DNA from: Montifringilla adamsi
Lineage: Eukaryota; Chordata; Aves; Passeriformes; Passeridae
Length of the DNA stretch: 64,000 bases
Reading direction: 5' to 3'
Assembly: GCA_017590115.1 (NCBI GenBank)
Contig: JAGGNK010010226.1
Location: forward strand, 4,747,732 to 4,811,731
This document shows, piece after piece, positions 38,388-50,742 of this stretch (within the stretch, counting starts at the first letter, position 1; the number at the start of each line of letters is the position of its first letter). The notes beneath the pieces are model-generated. The model was not told the DNA's origin. It saw nothing but the letters and a program-made list of their open reading frames with translations, and made no database searches. The position numbers were made by a program, and so were the translations under genes.

Positions 38388-41300
38388 GTGAGAAATTTAA
38401 ATACCCAAAATCAAATACACGGAGTAGTGTGTGTGTGCACAAGTTTGTCTGCTTCACATATTTGTGTTTCTACAAATCTCTCCATAAAACACATAGCTGC
38501 AGACACAAATTTGGTCAGGTATTAGCTCTGTACTGTAACTTTTTTTACTGTTAAACAAGTGCTTTGAGGCCCTGAGTGCTTTCATATTTTCATCACTTTC
38601 ATTACGTTTGACACAGATGTGTCCCAGGTTAGTGGCACATGGATTGGCTACTTCTCTCTCACCAGCTCTTGTGGTGGAGTTTGTGCCCTGAGAAAGTACC
38701 TGTTCAGTAATACCTCTTGAAAATATATGTAAAAACCTCCTGAAAATATTTATAAATTTCTCACAGAAAAGTCTATGATTTGGTGGCACACCTTCCTACT
38801 CAACAACTTTAGAAAAGTTCATGAAGAGAGCAACTGGACATTTCTCTTAAAAAAACCCCAAAACAACAAAACCCAGACTAAAGACTATTGAAGCCAGTAA
38901 TATTCTGTAGGAAAATGAAATTCATTTATTTCCCCCTATGTTTATGAATCAAGACAGTACAGTTCACTAAGGAATGTCCAATTACACAGCCACCTTTATC
39001 TTCTTTGGGTGTCTATTCTAGAAAAAGACTGGAAGACAGGCAGAAAAAGGAAAACTTAATACTGTCTCATTCAAAATAATTTTCTGTATTTCATTTCCCA
39101 ACTAATTAACCTTTTGCTGCAGAAAAGTCCTGTGTTAAGAAGCACAGCATAACAATCAAACAACTCATCATTACTGAAAGACTGGTTCTAATTTAAAATA
39201 TTTCCATTCTTCAGAAAAACACTAAATTTCATAAAAGTCTTCTATTCTCTCAGTCCCTAAAAAAACATACAGGTATTCAGAATCTAGACTTAGAATTTTT
39301 ATTTTTTTTGTTTCCAGTTGTTAATGTCAAAAATATTTGTCTCTCAGCAATATAGAAAAACAGCATTTTTCATGTCACAAATTGCAAATAATATATGTAG
39401 GGTGTTTCTTATGTTCAGACTTGTCGTATGTTTAACTATGCACGACCTGCACTTTAAAGAAGTAGTACTCAAAATGTACAGAAAGCATATGTACACACAT
39501 GGGGTCTCCCTTTCTACAGGCACCCACACACCTTGTTTATATATGAATACACATATGGGTGTGTATATATATTTTTATTTTACAAGTATGCCTCCCTTCT
39601 TTGTGTATGAGAGCAAACAACACATATAAAATATGATATGCAGTGTTTTTTATTGACTGAACAAAGTGAAGGAGGTGAAGTTCCTCATCTCTCTCAGCCA
39701 CAGTCTGCCCAGAAGTCTTTGTCCATGGCCATCATCCCTGCCTTAGCAGAACACCAGGACAGTTGACTCCAAATATATTCTAATTTAAAGAGCACATAAG
39801 ACAAGACATTCTCAGAACTCGCCCCTCCTCAACATACTTCAAAAGCAGCCACTCATAAAAGAGAAATATCTCCTTGGTGAGATGCTTTACTGCTGCTTTA
39901 ATTTACCTGACAATCTATTTTGATGACTTCCTTAGTGACAGATATTCAAAAACTCCTCAATATGAATATACTTAATTTAAAATCAGTGAGCTAAAAACCT
40001 ATAAAATGCATAATTTTAATAGTTTGAAAATCATAGTCACTATTATACAGGAAGTTGCTATAACCAGACGTGATTATTAAATGGCTAACACGTTATGGTT
40101 GAAAGATTCCAACAGGCCCATTATGCTGAAAACATTTCTGGAAATAGATTTATTTTTTTTTTCCCGTACATTTCTGCATTTTTAGAAATGATATTTCTTT
40201 TCCACATTTCAAATGTTGCCTCTAACAGACAAGGGTATTTATGTGCAAATTTCAAAATGATTGAAATTGCCACTTCACAGTCAGAGAGCCCTATTAGTGG
40301 CAAGTACTCTAACAGCTTGTTCCCAGTACCTTTTTTTGCTATGCTCCCAAAGCCCAGCTCCTGGGTGCATCCCACTGCCCATTTCCCTGCTGTGAAGGGC
40401 ACAACCTGTGCACCACCAGTTTGTACATGAAGGAAGTCAAATTAGAGTAGCTGACACTGTTATTATGCAATACATTTATCATCATCTATAGACACTTCCT
40501 CAACTCCTGCTAAAGTCACAACAAGGACTCTCCTGGCTTTGAGAGCTGAATCAGGTCTGAAGTTGCCTCCAGGCTGTAAAGACATGCACAGTTTTATAAA
40601 GAGGGACAGCTTTAAAGACATTTTTCTCTAGAAAATCCCTTTTCTTATGCAAGGGCTTGGGTCTATCATGAGACATTACGAGGCAGAAGCTGGGAGATCA
40701 AGCAGGCACACAAAAGATGCAGCAGCGTCAAGGCTGTCAGACACAGTGTGAAGCTGGATTGACCATTCTATCCATGACAGATATAAAAAAGAAGAAAAAA
40801 AAAAATAAAGGCAGGAATTCTCTAATCTTGTGTTGTGCCTGGTACAGTGACATTGATACTGTTACAGTTCACCATGTTCCTTGTCCTTAGCCATCTAAGA
40901 GGTCACATATTTAGTAGAAACTCCTTGGTAATTAATTTTGTTCCACGCAACTGCCAAGAAATCTCCTGCAAAGTCTACTTTAACTTTATGGGTTACATTC
41001 AGCATCCTGGAAGGTATGAACCCCATAGTTTGAAGACAGGGTACATATATATTCCATCTTGCAAGCAATGTTGCTCCCTGAGTATCTAATGAAACCAGCA
41101 GGGACTTAGGCATCCTTCAGGATATAGCTCTGTCATTTCTTACTGAAAAAAATGAGATATAAAATGATTGTAAGGAAGTAATTTATGCTATTCCTCCAGA
41201 AATCTCAGTAAGGATACTGAGAGAATATACTGGCCACAGAATCTGAGTCTGCTATAGTGAAACTCAATAAATGAAAGATTTTGCACCAGTACTGTCAGTT

Positions 41301-42370
41301 GCCAGGTATTATTATCAAGCTATTTTTTTTAATAGCTGATGCTTGCTATTTTTTTAATAACTCATGCTTAATGAATGTCAATGAAGAGAACATGTTTCTT
41401 CTTTTATTAGAGGCCTCTGAGATCTCATTTGGAAAGACATCAAAAGGGTAAGTTTTACTTTAAAAATATTAAAAAATGAGAGATTAGCTTCTAAATTGTT
41501 GTGTTCTACCTTCCTTTAATTGATTCTCTTCTTCAGACTTGTTTGAAGTTTGACATGAGAGCCCAGTGGAAACACAGCCATGGATTAAGTACCAGTTTGA
41601 CCTATGTGCTGCTGCACAAAATCTTCACTTATCTTGAAGTACATATGTAAGGCCAAAAATTCTGATAATAAAGGAAAAAAATAAATGTAGTGGGTGCTAT
41701 GAAAATAGCAAATTCATTAATGAACAATTTAAATTATCATTTGGAGTGCATGAGTGTACATAGACTAATGTTTCTCTTGGCAGGAAGGATTTGCCCAGAT
41801 AAATGTGATCAAATGTAGTTAGCTTTCTTGCTGCCCTTAGGAGGAAACATGCTCAACAATGTCAAAGTGTTACAGATTAGCTTTCAAAGTACAGTGGTCT
41901 TGCAAATATTATATTCAGCATTAATTGCAAACTTAACTTGTCTTTTGTTAGAATCTTTTGTGTGTTTGTCAAGACAGTTTGGAAACATACCCAAAATGGT
42001 ATTTCTGAAAATATTAATCTTAAACAGAAAAATTAGTTTCTTTCAACCTACAATAAAATATGTTTTATGTCCTACATAAGTTTAAAGCAATGCTCACACA
42101 GTACCTAGCTGTTAATTAATAAATTACTTAGAAATTTCTGAATAACTTTTTTGAGGGAATTTATATACCAGTGCCCCTTGGACTAAAAAACAACACAAAA
42201 AAAAAACTCCAACCAAACAAAAGCAAAAGTCAACCAACAAATGATACCCACATAATCAATTAATTCTAAGTAAAGTACATAAAATTATTAGTTTTGTTAT
42301 GGATTAGGTCTAAGTGTGACCTAAAATGTACATTTCTGGATAACATATTTGTCTTCTGCCTTCCTAAAAG
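38388..42370. other. Unique AT-rich non-coding stretch
   Basis: No gene recognised. Contains a TA/TG-alternating patch near 39538-39575, an A-rich stretch near 40790-40808, and a 26-bp tandem pair at 41319-41370. Confidence 0.5.
41319..41370. repeat. 26-bp tandem duplication
   Basis: Two adjacent units begin GCTATTTTTTT, read on through AATAGCTGATGCTT versus AATAACTCATGCTTA, and differ by a T-run length and a few substitutions. Confidence 0.8.
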
Positions 42371-42490
42371 GATGGAGTGCATCTCCTCTAAAGGTGAATT
42401 TTCATATTATAAAATGCAATGTGATCTTGTGGTTCCTCAAGATTCCTCAGAGGAAACACAAGATCTGATTCAGCTTCCTGTCACATTTAG
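42371..42490 (+). other. Exon-like 120-bp open segment
   Basis: A pyrimidine-rich acceptor (TCTTCTGCCTTCCTAAAAG) precedes it and a donor-like AG|GTATGC follows at 42491. One frame stays open throughout, starting at an ATG at 42372 and reading MECISSKGEFSYYKMQCDLV and onwards. The second frame has a stop and the composition is not strongly coding. No family is recognised and no partner exons are visible. Confidence 0.18.
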
Positions 42491-44893
42491 GTATGCACTG
42501 AAAAGAATTCAAAAATCATAAACAGAAAACCCATTTTCCTTCTTGTGTTCTTTTCTCCCTGATGTTCTACATCATCTGCTGGGAGACAAATGACTTAAGT
42601 GAACTGAAATCTCACCCAGTAAACACAGATAATAATGAGGAAAAGAACCAATTACTTCCATGAACTGGACTGAACCTCTAGCCATCACTAAAGTACTCGA
42701 GCTATTCCTTAACAATGTCCAAAAGAACACACTGTCATAAGCACTGCTAAAACAAGTACACCCAGATAGTAAAATATCTTTCTAATTAAGGCAGAATTAA
42801 AGAAAAACAATAAAAGCAGAAGAGATGAGGAAAAAGAAACTGTGAGAAGGTCAGGAGTTAGTGCTTCAAAGTCAGTTTTCCACAGAAGTGCTAAATAACG
42901 TTAACACAGAAGAGAATGGAGAGGAAAAATCAAAAATAGATTCAATTCTTAAACGACATTTAGAAAATAGGTGTTTTTCTTCTCTACAGCTTCTGGGATT
43001 GTTTGCCTCTTCCAGATTCTATGGTAACTTAGAGCTCTGTATAAGTATTAATGTTTAGGAAGATTATAGCTCTCTCTCAGAGACTGGGTTATACAATTAT
43101 ATAAACTGCAAATATGCAGTGCTCCTTGTACTGTGAATTTGTTGAATTAAAATATCAGTCTATGTTCACTTCAGGCTTTCAGTGTAAGGTTCTAGAGACA
43201 AAATTCACCCTGTGCTGTATCTATATTAGAAGACAGCTCATGGAACCAGCCACATTTGGCAGTGCCTTACAGATGCCTGTGTCTCTTTCCCCTGCTGCCA
43301 GCTAGGTGCATCCCATGCCACAGAGACAGTAAGAGCAAGGAGTGTGGGAACACAGAAAAAAGGGTGCAAAGAACAGCCCCTGGAAAAGCCTGCAAGCCCA
43401 AAACTCAGCAACCAAACTAACTCCTCTATCATGCCATTGGGCCTCTGATAGATGCTTAATAATAGTGGAAAATTCTAAATAAATCTGACTATATAAGACT
43501 TCATGAAAGTTCATATTTTGAAAGTGTTCATAATTTGTGGAAGGTCAGACCCTTCTAATTATATCTTGTCTCCAAATGTTCCCCAAATCTTCTGTCAAAG
43601 TGCTTGGAACTTTTTTTTCCTTGCTTGTTTGTTCATCTGTTTAGAGTAGGTAATCATCTAGAAAGCATTTTTCATGTTGCGAATTTCAGACAACATCCTC
43701 CCAAGAAATTGCTTTGAGTCATAGAAAGGTCATCTATGGGAGTACAGAAATATAAATTAGTAAGGAAATTACTGGATTTTATATTTACTCTAATATTGAC
43801 TTTTAACATATACTTTAAGGTTGAAAGAATTTTGTGCATAGAGATGAACTAAAATCAAATGTTCTGATAGTTACTATTAAACTCCAACATGCATCTTACT
43901 GATCAGCACTCCAAATTAATTAATTGTAGATATGGTAATAGTTGTCCACAGGTCTAAGTGCAAATCCAATCCATATTTTACTACCTCCGTTTTTAAAGTC
44001 AATAGAGGTCTTATTTCATTGAAAAGATGAGTTTAAATGAATTAAATAATTAGAAATGTATTTAAATTTGAAGTCTAGCATCCAATTTGCAACAACTTCA
44101 TCAAATAATTTAGAACCCAAAATAAAAAAAAAAGGAATTTAGTAGGATTATATTGCATTCAGATCTGGCCCAATATATGTCATTATACCATGGCTACTCC
44201 CTTTTCCGAACTGATGGGATATTTTGACACTTTCCTTTACAAATAGGTATCTTGAATGATAAGGTCCTATGCCCAACTCTTCTGAATTAAATCTGGTTTA
44301 AAAATGGTTTAGTCAACTTCCACTCCAACAGAGCCATGGAGAGATTTAATTGTATATGTATATACTTAATTAGACTTTTCATCCATTAGGAATATAAAGA
44401 ACATGTGTGTCAGATAACTGCAAATTCTCTAGTGAAGCCAGCAAATAATCTAGGACAAAGTCATGTCAGCTATTAATGGGAGAAACAGTCCTGTCAAGGC
44501 TCTTTTGCCTCCAGGGAAACAGAATGCTAACTCATTACCTATTCTTCTTTGGAATAGTTATCAAGTTTAAATTTCTCTTACCTCAATGAAATCACATTGA
44601 GTTCATTATAATCTAATTTCCTGATCCAGAACCACTTAACTTATTCTTAAATTAATGCTGATACCATGCATATACTTAATCGTGTCTACATTTTTCTTTT
44701 ATGGAAAAACCAAAGGATGATCTGGCATTGTAAGCTGCATATCAAATGAAAATTCACCATGTGACATTGCTTTCTCTCTACTATATTTTTTCAAACCACA
44801 AGATTTTCATACCTACTTAAGTAGAATTTTGTTGTTGCTGAAACACAGGGGTTCATGCTTTTTCCCTATACCCTTTCCTCCACATGCATTATG
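42491..44893. other. Unique AT-rich non-coding stretch
   Basis: No gene or mobile element recognised; short open frames only. Confidence 0.5.
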
Positions 44894-44937
44894 CTACATA
44901 TATATACATATCTATCTATATATATATATATATATCT
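44894..44937. repeat. TA-type microsatellite
   Basis: Alternating TA with CATA and TCTA interruptions, ending in an uninterrupted stretch of about nine TA units before CTCAG. The tyrosine/isoleucine-rich frames across it are artefacts. Confidence 0.95.
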
Positions 44938-45283
44938 CAGCAATATTTTAACAGAGTTCTCCAGGCTACACAAAACCTCAACACCTAAATCTTTGATGAA
45001 TGCATCACTAAATAGATTGAAAAAGAAATTATGTGCTGATGTGGATTGCAAAGTCATGTGGAATTCCTCAGAGAGGATTTTTCCTACATGGCATACCTTA
45101 GTAAAAATACTGCAAGATATTAAATTTTTAGCAATGATTTTTCAGATATGGACACTATGAAAACAATTTCCTTTTTTGTAGCTTTTCCAGATATGCTTTT
45201 TCCTCAGTAACCAACATCCCACCTTCAATCACTGCTGTGAGATTTTTGCCTCTATTTTTCTGTTGAATGTATAGCTGAAAAAA

Positions 45284-45350
45284 GGGCTGGATTCTGACCT
45301 GGTTTAAGATAGAAGTTTTTAGACCAACCCCACTAGAATCAATGGAACTT
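45284..45350. mobile_element. Possible ancient amniote repeat relic
   Basis: Contains GGGCTGGATTCTGACCTGGT and, about 30 bases on, CCCCACTAGAATCAATGGAA. Together these recall an old interspersed repeat seen across turtles, crocodiles and birds, whose copies pair a 'GGATTCTGA' word with 'CCACTGAAGTCAATGG'. Short and diverged, so identification is tentative. Confidence 0.4.
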
Positions 45351-46497
45351 TTCATCATGTGTCTGGAAGTCAATCTGTTTCTTTAAAACCCTTCCTTAGG
45401 TGCTGATGGGAATGTCCTTATTTCTGGTGACGTTTTATTTTTTAAAAAATGCATATCCCTTGGTTATGCCTGGTGTAATGAAAGACACCTGAACTAGATT
45501 ATATAACTTGATATAATTATTAAAAATATTGCTGTTATCTATGGACTAGCAAGGATGTGTCTCTGCCTTAAAAATCATGATAAAGTGCTCAATGCAAAAT
45601 TTCATTTTGCTGCTCTGTCCTAAACTGTTTCCTCTAAGGGTGAACAGGGTTTAAAGGTGACTCCTCTCTGTATTCAGTCACTGCTGTGTAGGTACAACTT
45701 GTGACAGGCTCCCAGGTTTTGATTTTGTCACTTACAGAGCTGCAGAAGCTGCTAAAATCTTCCCAAGATTTCCAGAGCTTTGTGTAGGATATCTCTCATA
45801 TTTACCATCATGTGGGTGTTTACTGAGCATGACATAGCTTCAAACCATCAGTGCCTTTTATCCCCTACGCAGTCTGAAGGCGTTTAACAATGCCTTCCTC
45901 TTGCAAATGTGAGAAAAGAGAGACTTCTCTGTGTTCTCCAAGTCTTTAGCCACAGATTAATCACCCCAGTACAGAAACAGCTACAATATTCTCATGTTTT
46001 GCTTTATTCTACAACAAAGTAAAAAAAAAATTAAAATAAAATCAGCTACTCATATTAATCCAAGGAGTACATTTTCAACTAAAGGCAGCTGGTACCAAGA
46101 TCTGAGTGTGGCCATTTTATCCCAAAGCAGTCAGAATGTTTGTTTTAAATGACTTTTCCAAAACTAAATCCAAGACCAGCTAATAACTTTGTCTTTCCTG
46201 TGTTATAAATTAATACTTGCCTATCAGGTTAAGCAAGATTAGAACTCCATAACTTTATGTTATCTCCCTCTCTTTATCTTTTGGGATCAGTGGCCAGTTG
46301 TGAGCCACATTGTGAAGCATCCATTGCACCTGTAATGCTGTGGTGTTTGAGCATCTGACTGACGGGTGAGAACCTCCTTAGCACAATTTGCATACTCCTG
46401 CTCCAACACCAAGAGATTTTATTCAGTCACAGACTTCCTGAAATCTTTTACACCAGCTTAAAATTTATAATCATTTGCACACTTTTCATCTTTGAAC
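45351..46497. other. Unique AT-rich non-coding stretch
   Basis: No gene or repeat recognised. Confidence 0.5.
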
Positions 46498-46521
46498 AAA
46501 AAAAAAAAAAAAAAAAAAAAA
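46498..46521. repeat. Poly(A) run of 24
   Basis: Uninterrupted A run, the second longest in the window. No recognised retroposon body lies directly upstream on the plus strand. Confidence 0.95.
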
Positions 46522-46874
46522 GTGGGTTTGTGTCTGTGTATGCCTGGAAAGCGTTGTATGATGTTCCAGCCCACAGAACATCTTTCTTACATAAAAGTTA
46601 CATCCTGGTTGAAAGCTTCCTTGGAAATGCTGAGATTCATTGTATTATAAAAGTGCACAGTTTTGTTAGGGTGCAAGGATTTCTGGCTGCATATTAATTT
46701 TGCTGTAAAAGTGCACTGAGATGATAAGCTTCCAGCAACTCAGTCCAACTCAATTATCTGCATCCTTCCAGGTGGAGACATCAGGACTTTATGCCATTTT
46801 TGTCATTTCACTATTTTACAGCTCAAACTTCTACATGGAGCCAGAGCAATCTAAAATTTTAAATGTCTATTAAA
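46522..46874. other. Unique non-coding stretch
   Basis: Nothing recognised. Confidence 0.5.
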
Positions 46875-47368
46875 CTTCCCACCCCTCTGGCAACCAATAT
46901 GGCAGCTGCTCTACTGCATCAAGAAAAATTTGCCGTCTTGAAGATGAACTTTTAGAAAATGGACTAATCCTTTTATACCATAGCTTGCATTAGACATGGG
47001 CCAGAATGACCTAAGTTTTGATCTGTGCACGCTTGGTCCATATCACTTCCACCTTTACCTAAAGACCTAAGAAATGAAGATGGAACTTCTTCCTCTAAAA
47101 AACACCTTTGTGCTTTTGCTGTATTGCCTTCCCACCCCTCTGGCAACCAATATGGCAGCTGCTCTACTGCATCAAGAAAAATTTGCCGTCTTGAAGATGA
47201 ACTTTTAGAAAATGGACTAATCCTTTTATATCATAGCTTGCTTTAGACATGGGCCAGAATGACCTAAGTTTTGATCTGTGCACGCTTGGCCCATATCACT
47301 TCCACCTTTACCTAAATGAAGATGGAACTTCTTCCTCTAAAAACACCTTTGTGCTTTTGCTGTATTGT
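46875..47368. repeat. Tandem duplication, units 253 and 241 bp
   Basis: Unit one (46875-47127) and unit two (47128-47368) both start CTTCCCACCCCTCTGGCAAC and end TTTTGCTGTATTG. Unit two lacks 11 bp (the GACCTAAGAAA region present near 47068) and one A of an A run. It also has a few substitutions (TATACC/TATATC, GCATTAG/GCTTTAG, TTGGTCC/TTGGCCC). The 73-codon frame 47025-47246 crosses the junction. I see no family match, so the unit is not a known transposon. Confidence 0.95.
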
Positions 47369-49614
47369 CCTCAAGGCAGCCTCCAGGAGGCAAAAATAAT
47401 CTGAGGAGCAGACACTCCTGCTCAAAGTCAAATAAGTGGAGAATGAGACAGCATGTTTTGTGAAGACAACTTTCTTCAAGTCTTTCCTCTGATGTTGATG
47501 ATACCAGAGCTCTGTGCCTTGGGATATGCTAATAGAAACTGACATATGAAAGAGCAGAATCAATAAACCCTAATGGTCCAAACTTCAGTTGCACTCACTA
47601 CTTATTAAAAAAAAAAATCTTCAGGATAGTAAGGTTTCAACCACTGCATTAAAAACAGCCAGTAAAAGCTATCTTACCATGTACATAATGACATATTTAC
47701 AGGACTTTACACAGAGAAATGCTAACAAAGTTTGTGCATTAATTATGTTTTGTGATTTAAAATATCCTGATGTTAGAGAGAGAGGGGTCTCTGATGTAAG
47801 AGACAGAGCTTAAACTTTAGGAGAGCAGTGACTCAGGTGATCCACCTCACATTTTGCACAGCCTGGGTGCAAGCTATGCCTTAGACATCCTGTGATGTGA
47901 CAAATGCAATATAAATTTTCTTGCTTGAGGCTGCTTTAAAAGAAAATTAGAGAGGGATATTTTCAGAAGTTTATTTCCCTGTAAGATCAGATAGTAATCT
48001 CTACTTCACTCTTCTTTATATATATAATGTTCTCTAAAAGTAAGTGGTTCTTTAAGGACCACACAGTATTTCAGTGTCAAATACAAATATTAACAGATAT
48101 ACTGAAAGAAAAATACACTGGTTGAATAAGAATAGTTTAAAAAATTCTGAAAGATCCAGAAACTTTTACATTCAAGTCCCAAAATTGCCCCTACTTCCAA
48201 AGACATAAAACTTAATATTTCTTTCCAAGTACACTCTCTAGTTTATCAGCTAAGTAATAATTTTATTTCTGGTAAATGTAATTGGAGAATGAAGACTGAA
48301 ATTCAGAATCCACAATCTGTCTGATAAACCTGAGGCACTGACATAGGAAAGATTTTCATCTAATTTTCACTTCTTTTTATTAATATCTTCTTGAATTTAT
48401 TGTTGGTTTTAAACATTATAGAAGCCTCTGATGGGAGAAATGCACTAGTACTCTTTCTAGAAATTGGATATCTAAGGTCATGAGAAAAAAATCAGTTTTC
48501 GTCTATGGCAAGTACCAGGTTTCATTCAAATGTAATTGTAATTTATGGAGTAATATCTAAACAAGGTATTTAATTGATCAAAAATGTTTTCCTAGAAAGG
48601 CAAAATAATCAATACACTTCAGCACCAAGGTGTTGCATTCACTACAGTACATTACAAATTAATTCTTCTGGGTCCCATTTGTCCCAAACTTCAGTGATGT
48701 ATGAACATTAGGCCAAACTTACAATGTGCCTATACTAAAAAAACCTTATTTAGGAGGATAAATTCAAACCTGACTTTCAGCTGTTCATCCTGCCAAAATT
48801 GCTGGCCGCAACAAGCATTTGTTATTTCCTAATGCTCATTTTATTGCATTTATTCCTTTGACAAATAATGAGGTTTCAGTGATAGCAACATCGCAGAAAG
48901 CCACTCCCTGCAGCTGTTCTTGTCACACCGGGTCACAGCATTTGCACATTGGTGCCTTTAGGCAAGTGCCTGAGTGCACTTATCAGCATTTCCTAAGGCA
49001 CTTATGTTTTTAAGACAAAGTAGGAACTTGAAGAATCACTGTAAAGGGTGCTTCAAAGAGGTACAGGAAGCTGGATTGTCACTTTAGGAAATTATGGTAT
49101 CTTTAGAATACACAGTAAGAAATTCTTCAAGTCTAGCAAAAGTATATAAAACCTGACTATACTGCATTAATACTAATCAATTAGTTCTTTACAAGCACAG
49201 TACAAAACCCAGCTCAGCTCTGGCAGGTGGCAAGGTGGTAGGAAAAGAGTTTTGCTGAAGGGCCCTTCTGGCATACAGGGTCAGGTAGAAAAAAACTTCT
49301 GGGAAATGTAGTAGAGGAGATTTGGGCACCTTAGGCAAGATAGAAAGAAGATAAACTGTCAGAGATAAGTGTTAGAAAACTACAATGTGCACAGGGGAAC
49401 AGCAGGAGGGCAAAAAACTCTCAGTGGTGGGAGGTTTCAGTAATGTAGTAGATGTGTCAGCTGACTTTCAGAAGTTTAGAAGTAAAACAGTGCTGACTCA
49501 AGGGAGAAGAGCATGAATTGTGTTTGTAATTGTTAAAAAAGAAAATAATTATTATATTGGAAAGATGCTTTGTGGGGTGGTCAAATACAGATCAGAAAAT
49601 ACAGACAATGTCTC
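47369..49614. other. Unique AT-rich non-coding stretch
   Basis: No gene recognised. The last 400 bases before the CR1 copy (about 49190-49610) are somewhat GC-richer. They may contain an unrecognised more 5' part of the CR1 or another old insertion. Confidence 0.45.
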
Positions 49615-50742
49615 CCATGCAGGGTAGGACCAACAAGGTAACCTATTTAGTAGATGGCAGAAAGGCTGTGGATGTCACCTCTCTGGACTTTCGTAAAGCC
49701 TTTGACACCATTTTCCACAACATTCTCAGGAGAATTTGGCTTTTTATGACTTGGATAAGTGCACTGCTTCCTGTCTAAAACACTGTGTGGATGGCCAGGG
49801 CAGAGTTGTGGAAAATGAAGTTACATCCAGCTTGCTGCTGAACACAAATGATGCTCCAAGGCTCAGTTATGTTCCATATCTTTACCAGTGGTCTGAACAG
49901 GGGAGCAAGTGTGCCCTCAGTCAGTTTGTAGGTAACACCAAGCTGGGTGGGATTGCTGATCTGCTGGAGGGTGGGAAGGCTCTTCAGAGGGATGTGGACA
50001 GGCTGGATTGATGGGTCGAGGGCAACTGTATAAGGTTGAACAAGGTGAAAGGACAGGTCCTGGGCCTGACAGGGACACACTTCAGGGTTCCAGACTGGCT
50101 GGAAAGCTGCCCAGTGGAAAAAAGCCTGGAGCTGCTGGTTGACAGCAGCTGAACAAGAGCCAGTGTGTGCCCAGGTGGCCAAGAAGGCCAGTGGCACCTG
50201 GCCTGGATCAGCAATGGTGTGGCCAGCAGGAGCAGGACAGGCATTGTCCCCTGTGCTCAGCACTGGTACAACACTCCAACACGGACACTGAGGTGCTGGA
50301 GCATGTCCAGAGAAGGGCAGTGGTGCTGGGGAAGGGTCTGGAGCACGAATTGCTGAGGGAGACGGAGATTGGAGAAAATGAGACTCAGGGGAGACCTTAT
50401 CCTTCTCAACAACTCTCAAAGTTAGGTTGTAACCAGCCGGAGGTCAGCCTTTTCTCCCAGGTAGCAAGTGATAGGATGAAAGGAAATGGCCACAAGTTGT
50501 GCCAGGGAAGGTTAAGATTCAATATTTGGAAAAATTTCTTCATGGAAAGAGTGGTCAAGCAGTAGAACAGGGTGCCTAAGCAAGTGGTTGAATCACCAAC
50601 CCTAGAGATATTCAAAATACATGTAGATGTGGCGCTTAGGGTCATGGTTTAGTAGTGGACTTGGCAGTGATGGTTTAATGGTTGGACTGCAGGATCTTAG
50701 AGGCCTTTTCCAACTTCAACAATTCTGTGGATCTATGACAGG
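49615..50742 (+). mobile_element. CR1 LINE copy, 5'-truncated, plus orientation
   Basis: The largest mobile element in the window. It covers the second half of ORF2, starting in the reverse transcriptase, then the C-terminal domain and the 3' untranslated end. The 3' end includes 'GTCATGGTTTAGTAGTGGAC', 'ATGGTTGGACTGCAGGATCTTAGAGG' and the terminal CAATTCTGTGGATCTATGACA. The subtype phrase 'TTTAGTAGTGGACTTGGCAGTG' is typical of one avian CR1 lineage. Most of the element's 5' part is missing, as is normal for LINE insertions. It is inactive. No target-site duplication could be settled by eye. Confidence 0.95.
49620..50640 (+). pseudogene. Broken CR1 ORF2 (reverse transcriptase, C-terminal half)
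   Basis: In an active CR1 element ORF2 encodes the endonuclease and reverse transcriptase that copy the element's RNA into the genome. Only the second half remains here. The motif-A region is readable as SLDFRKAFD, with the catalytic aspartate codon at 49686-49688 in frame 49530-49778. The reading frame then shifts to frame 49736-50011, which contains the region that should carry the FADD catalytic box. It reads FVGN there (49925-49936), so both catalytic aspartates are lost. A stop follows at 50009-50011 and another at about 50150. The C-terminal part continues in a third frame (50167-50565), where LFSQVASDRMKGNGHKL and NFFMERVVKQ are recognisable. Frameshifts, stops and the lost active site make it non-functional. 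Confidence 0.92.

Noticed and set aside
39526..39575. TA/TG alternating patch as a Z-DNA or microsatellite locus
   Set aside because: Too interrupted and short for a confident repeat call.
49775..50419. 214-codon minus-strand open frame
   Set aside because: It is antisense to a CR1 ORF2 remnant whose plus-strand identity is clear; proline-rich shadow translation.
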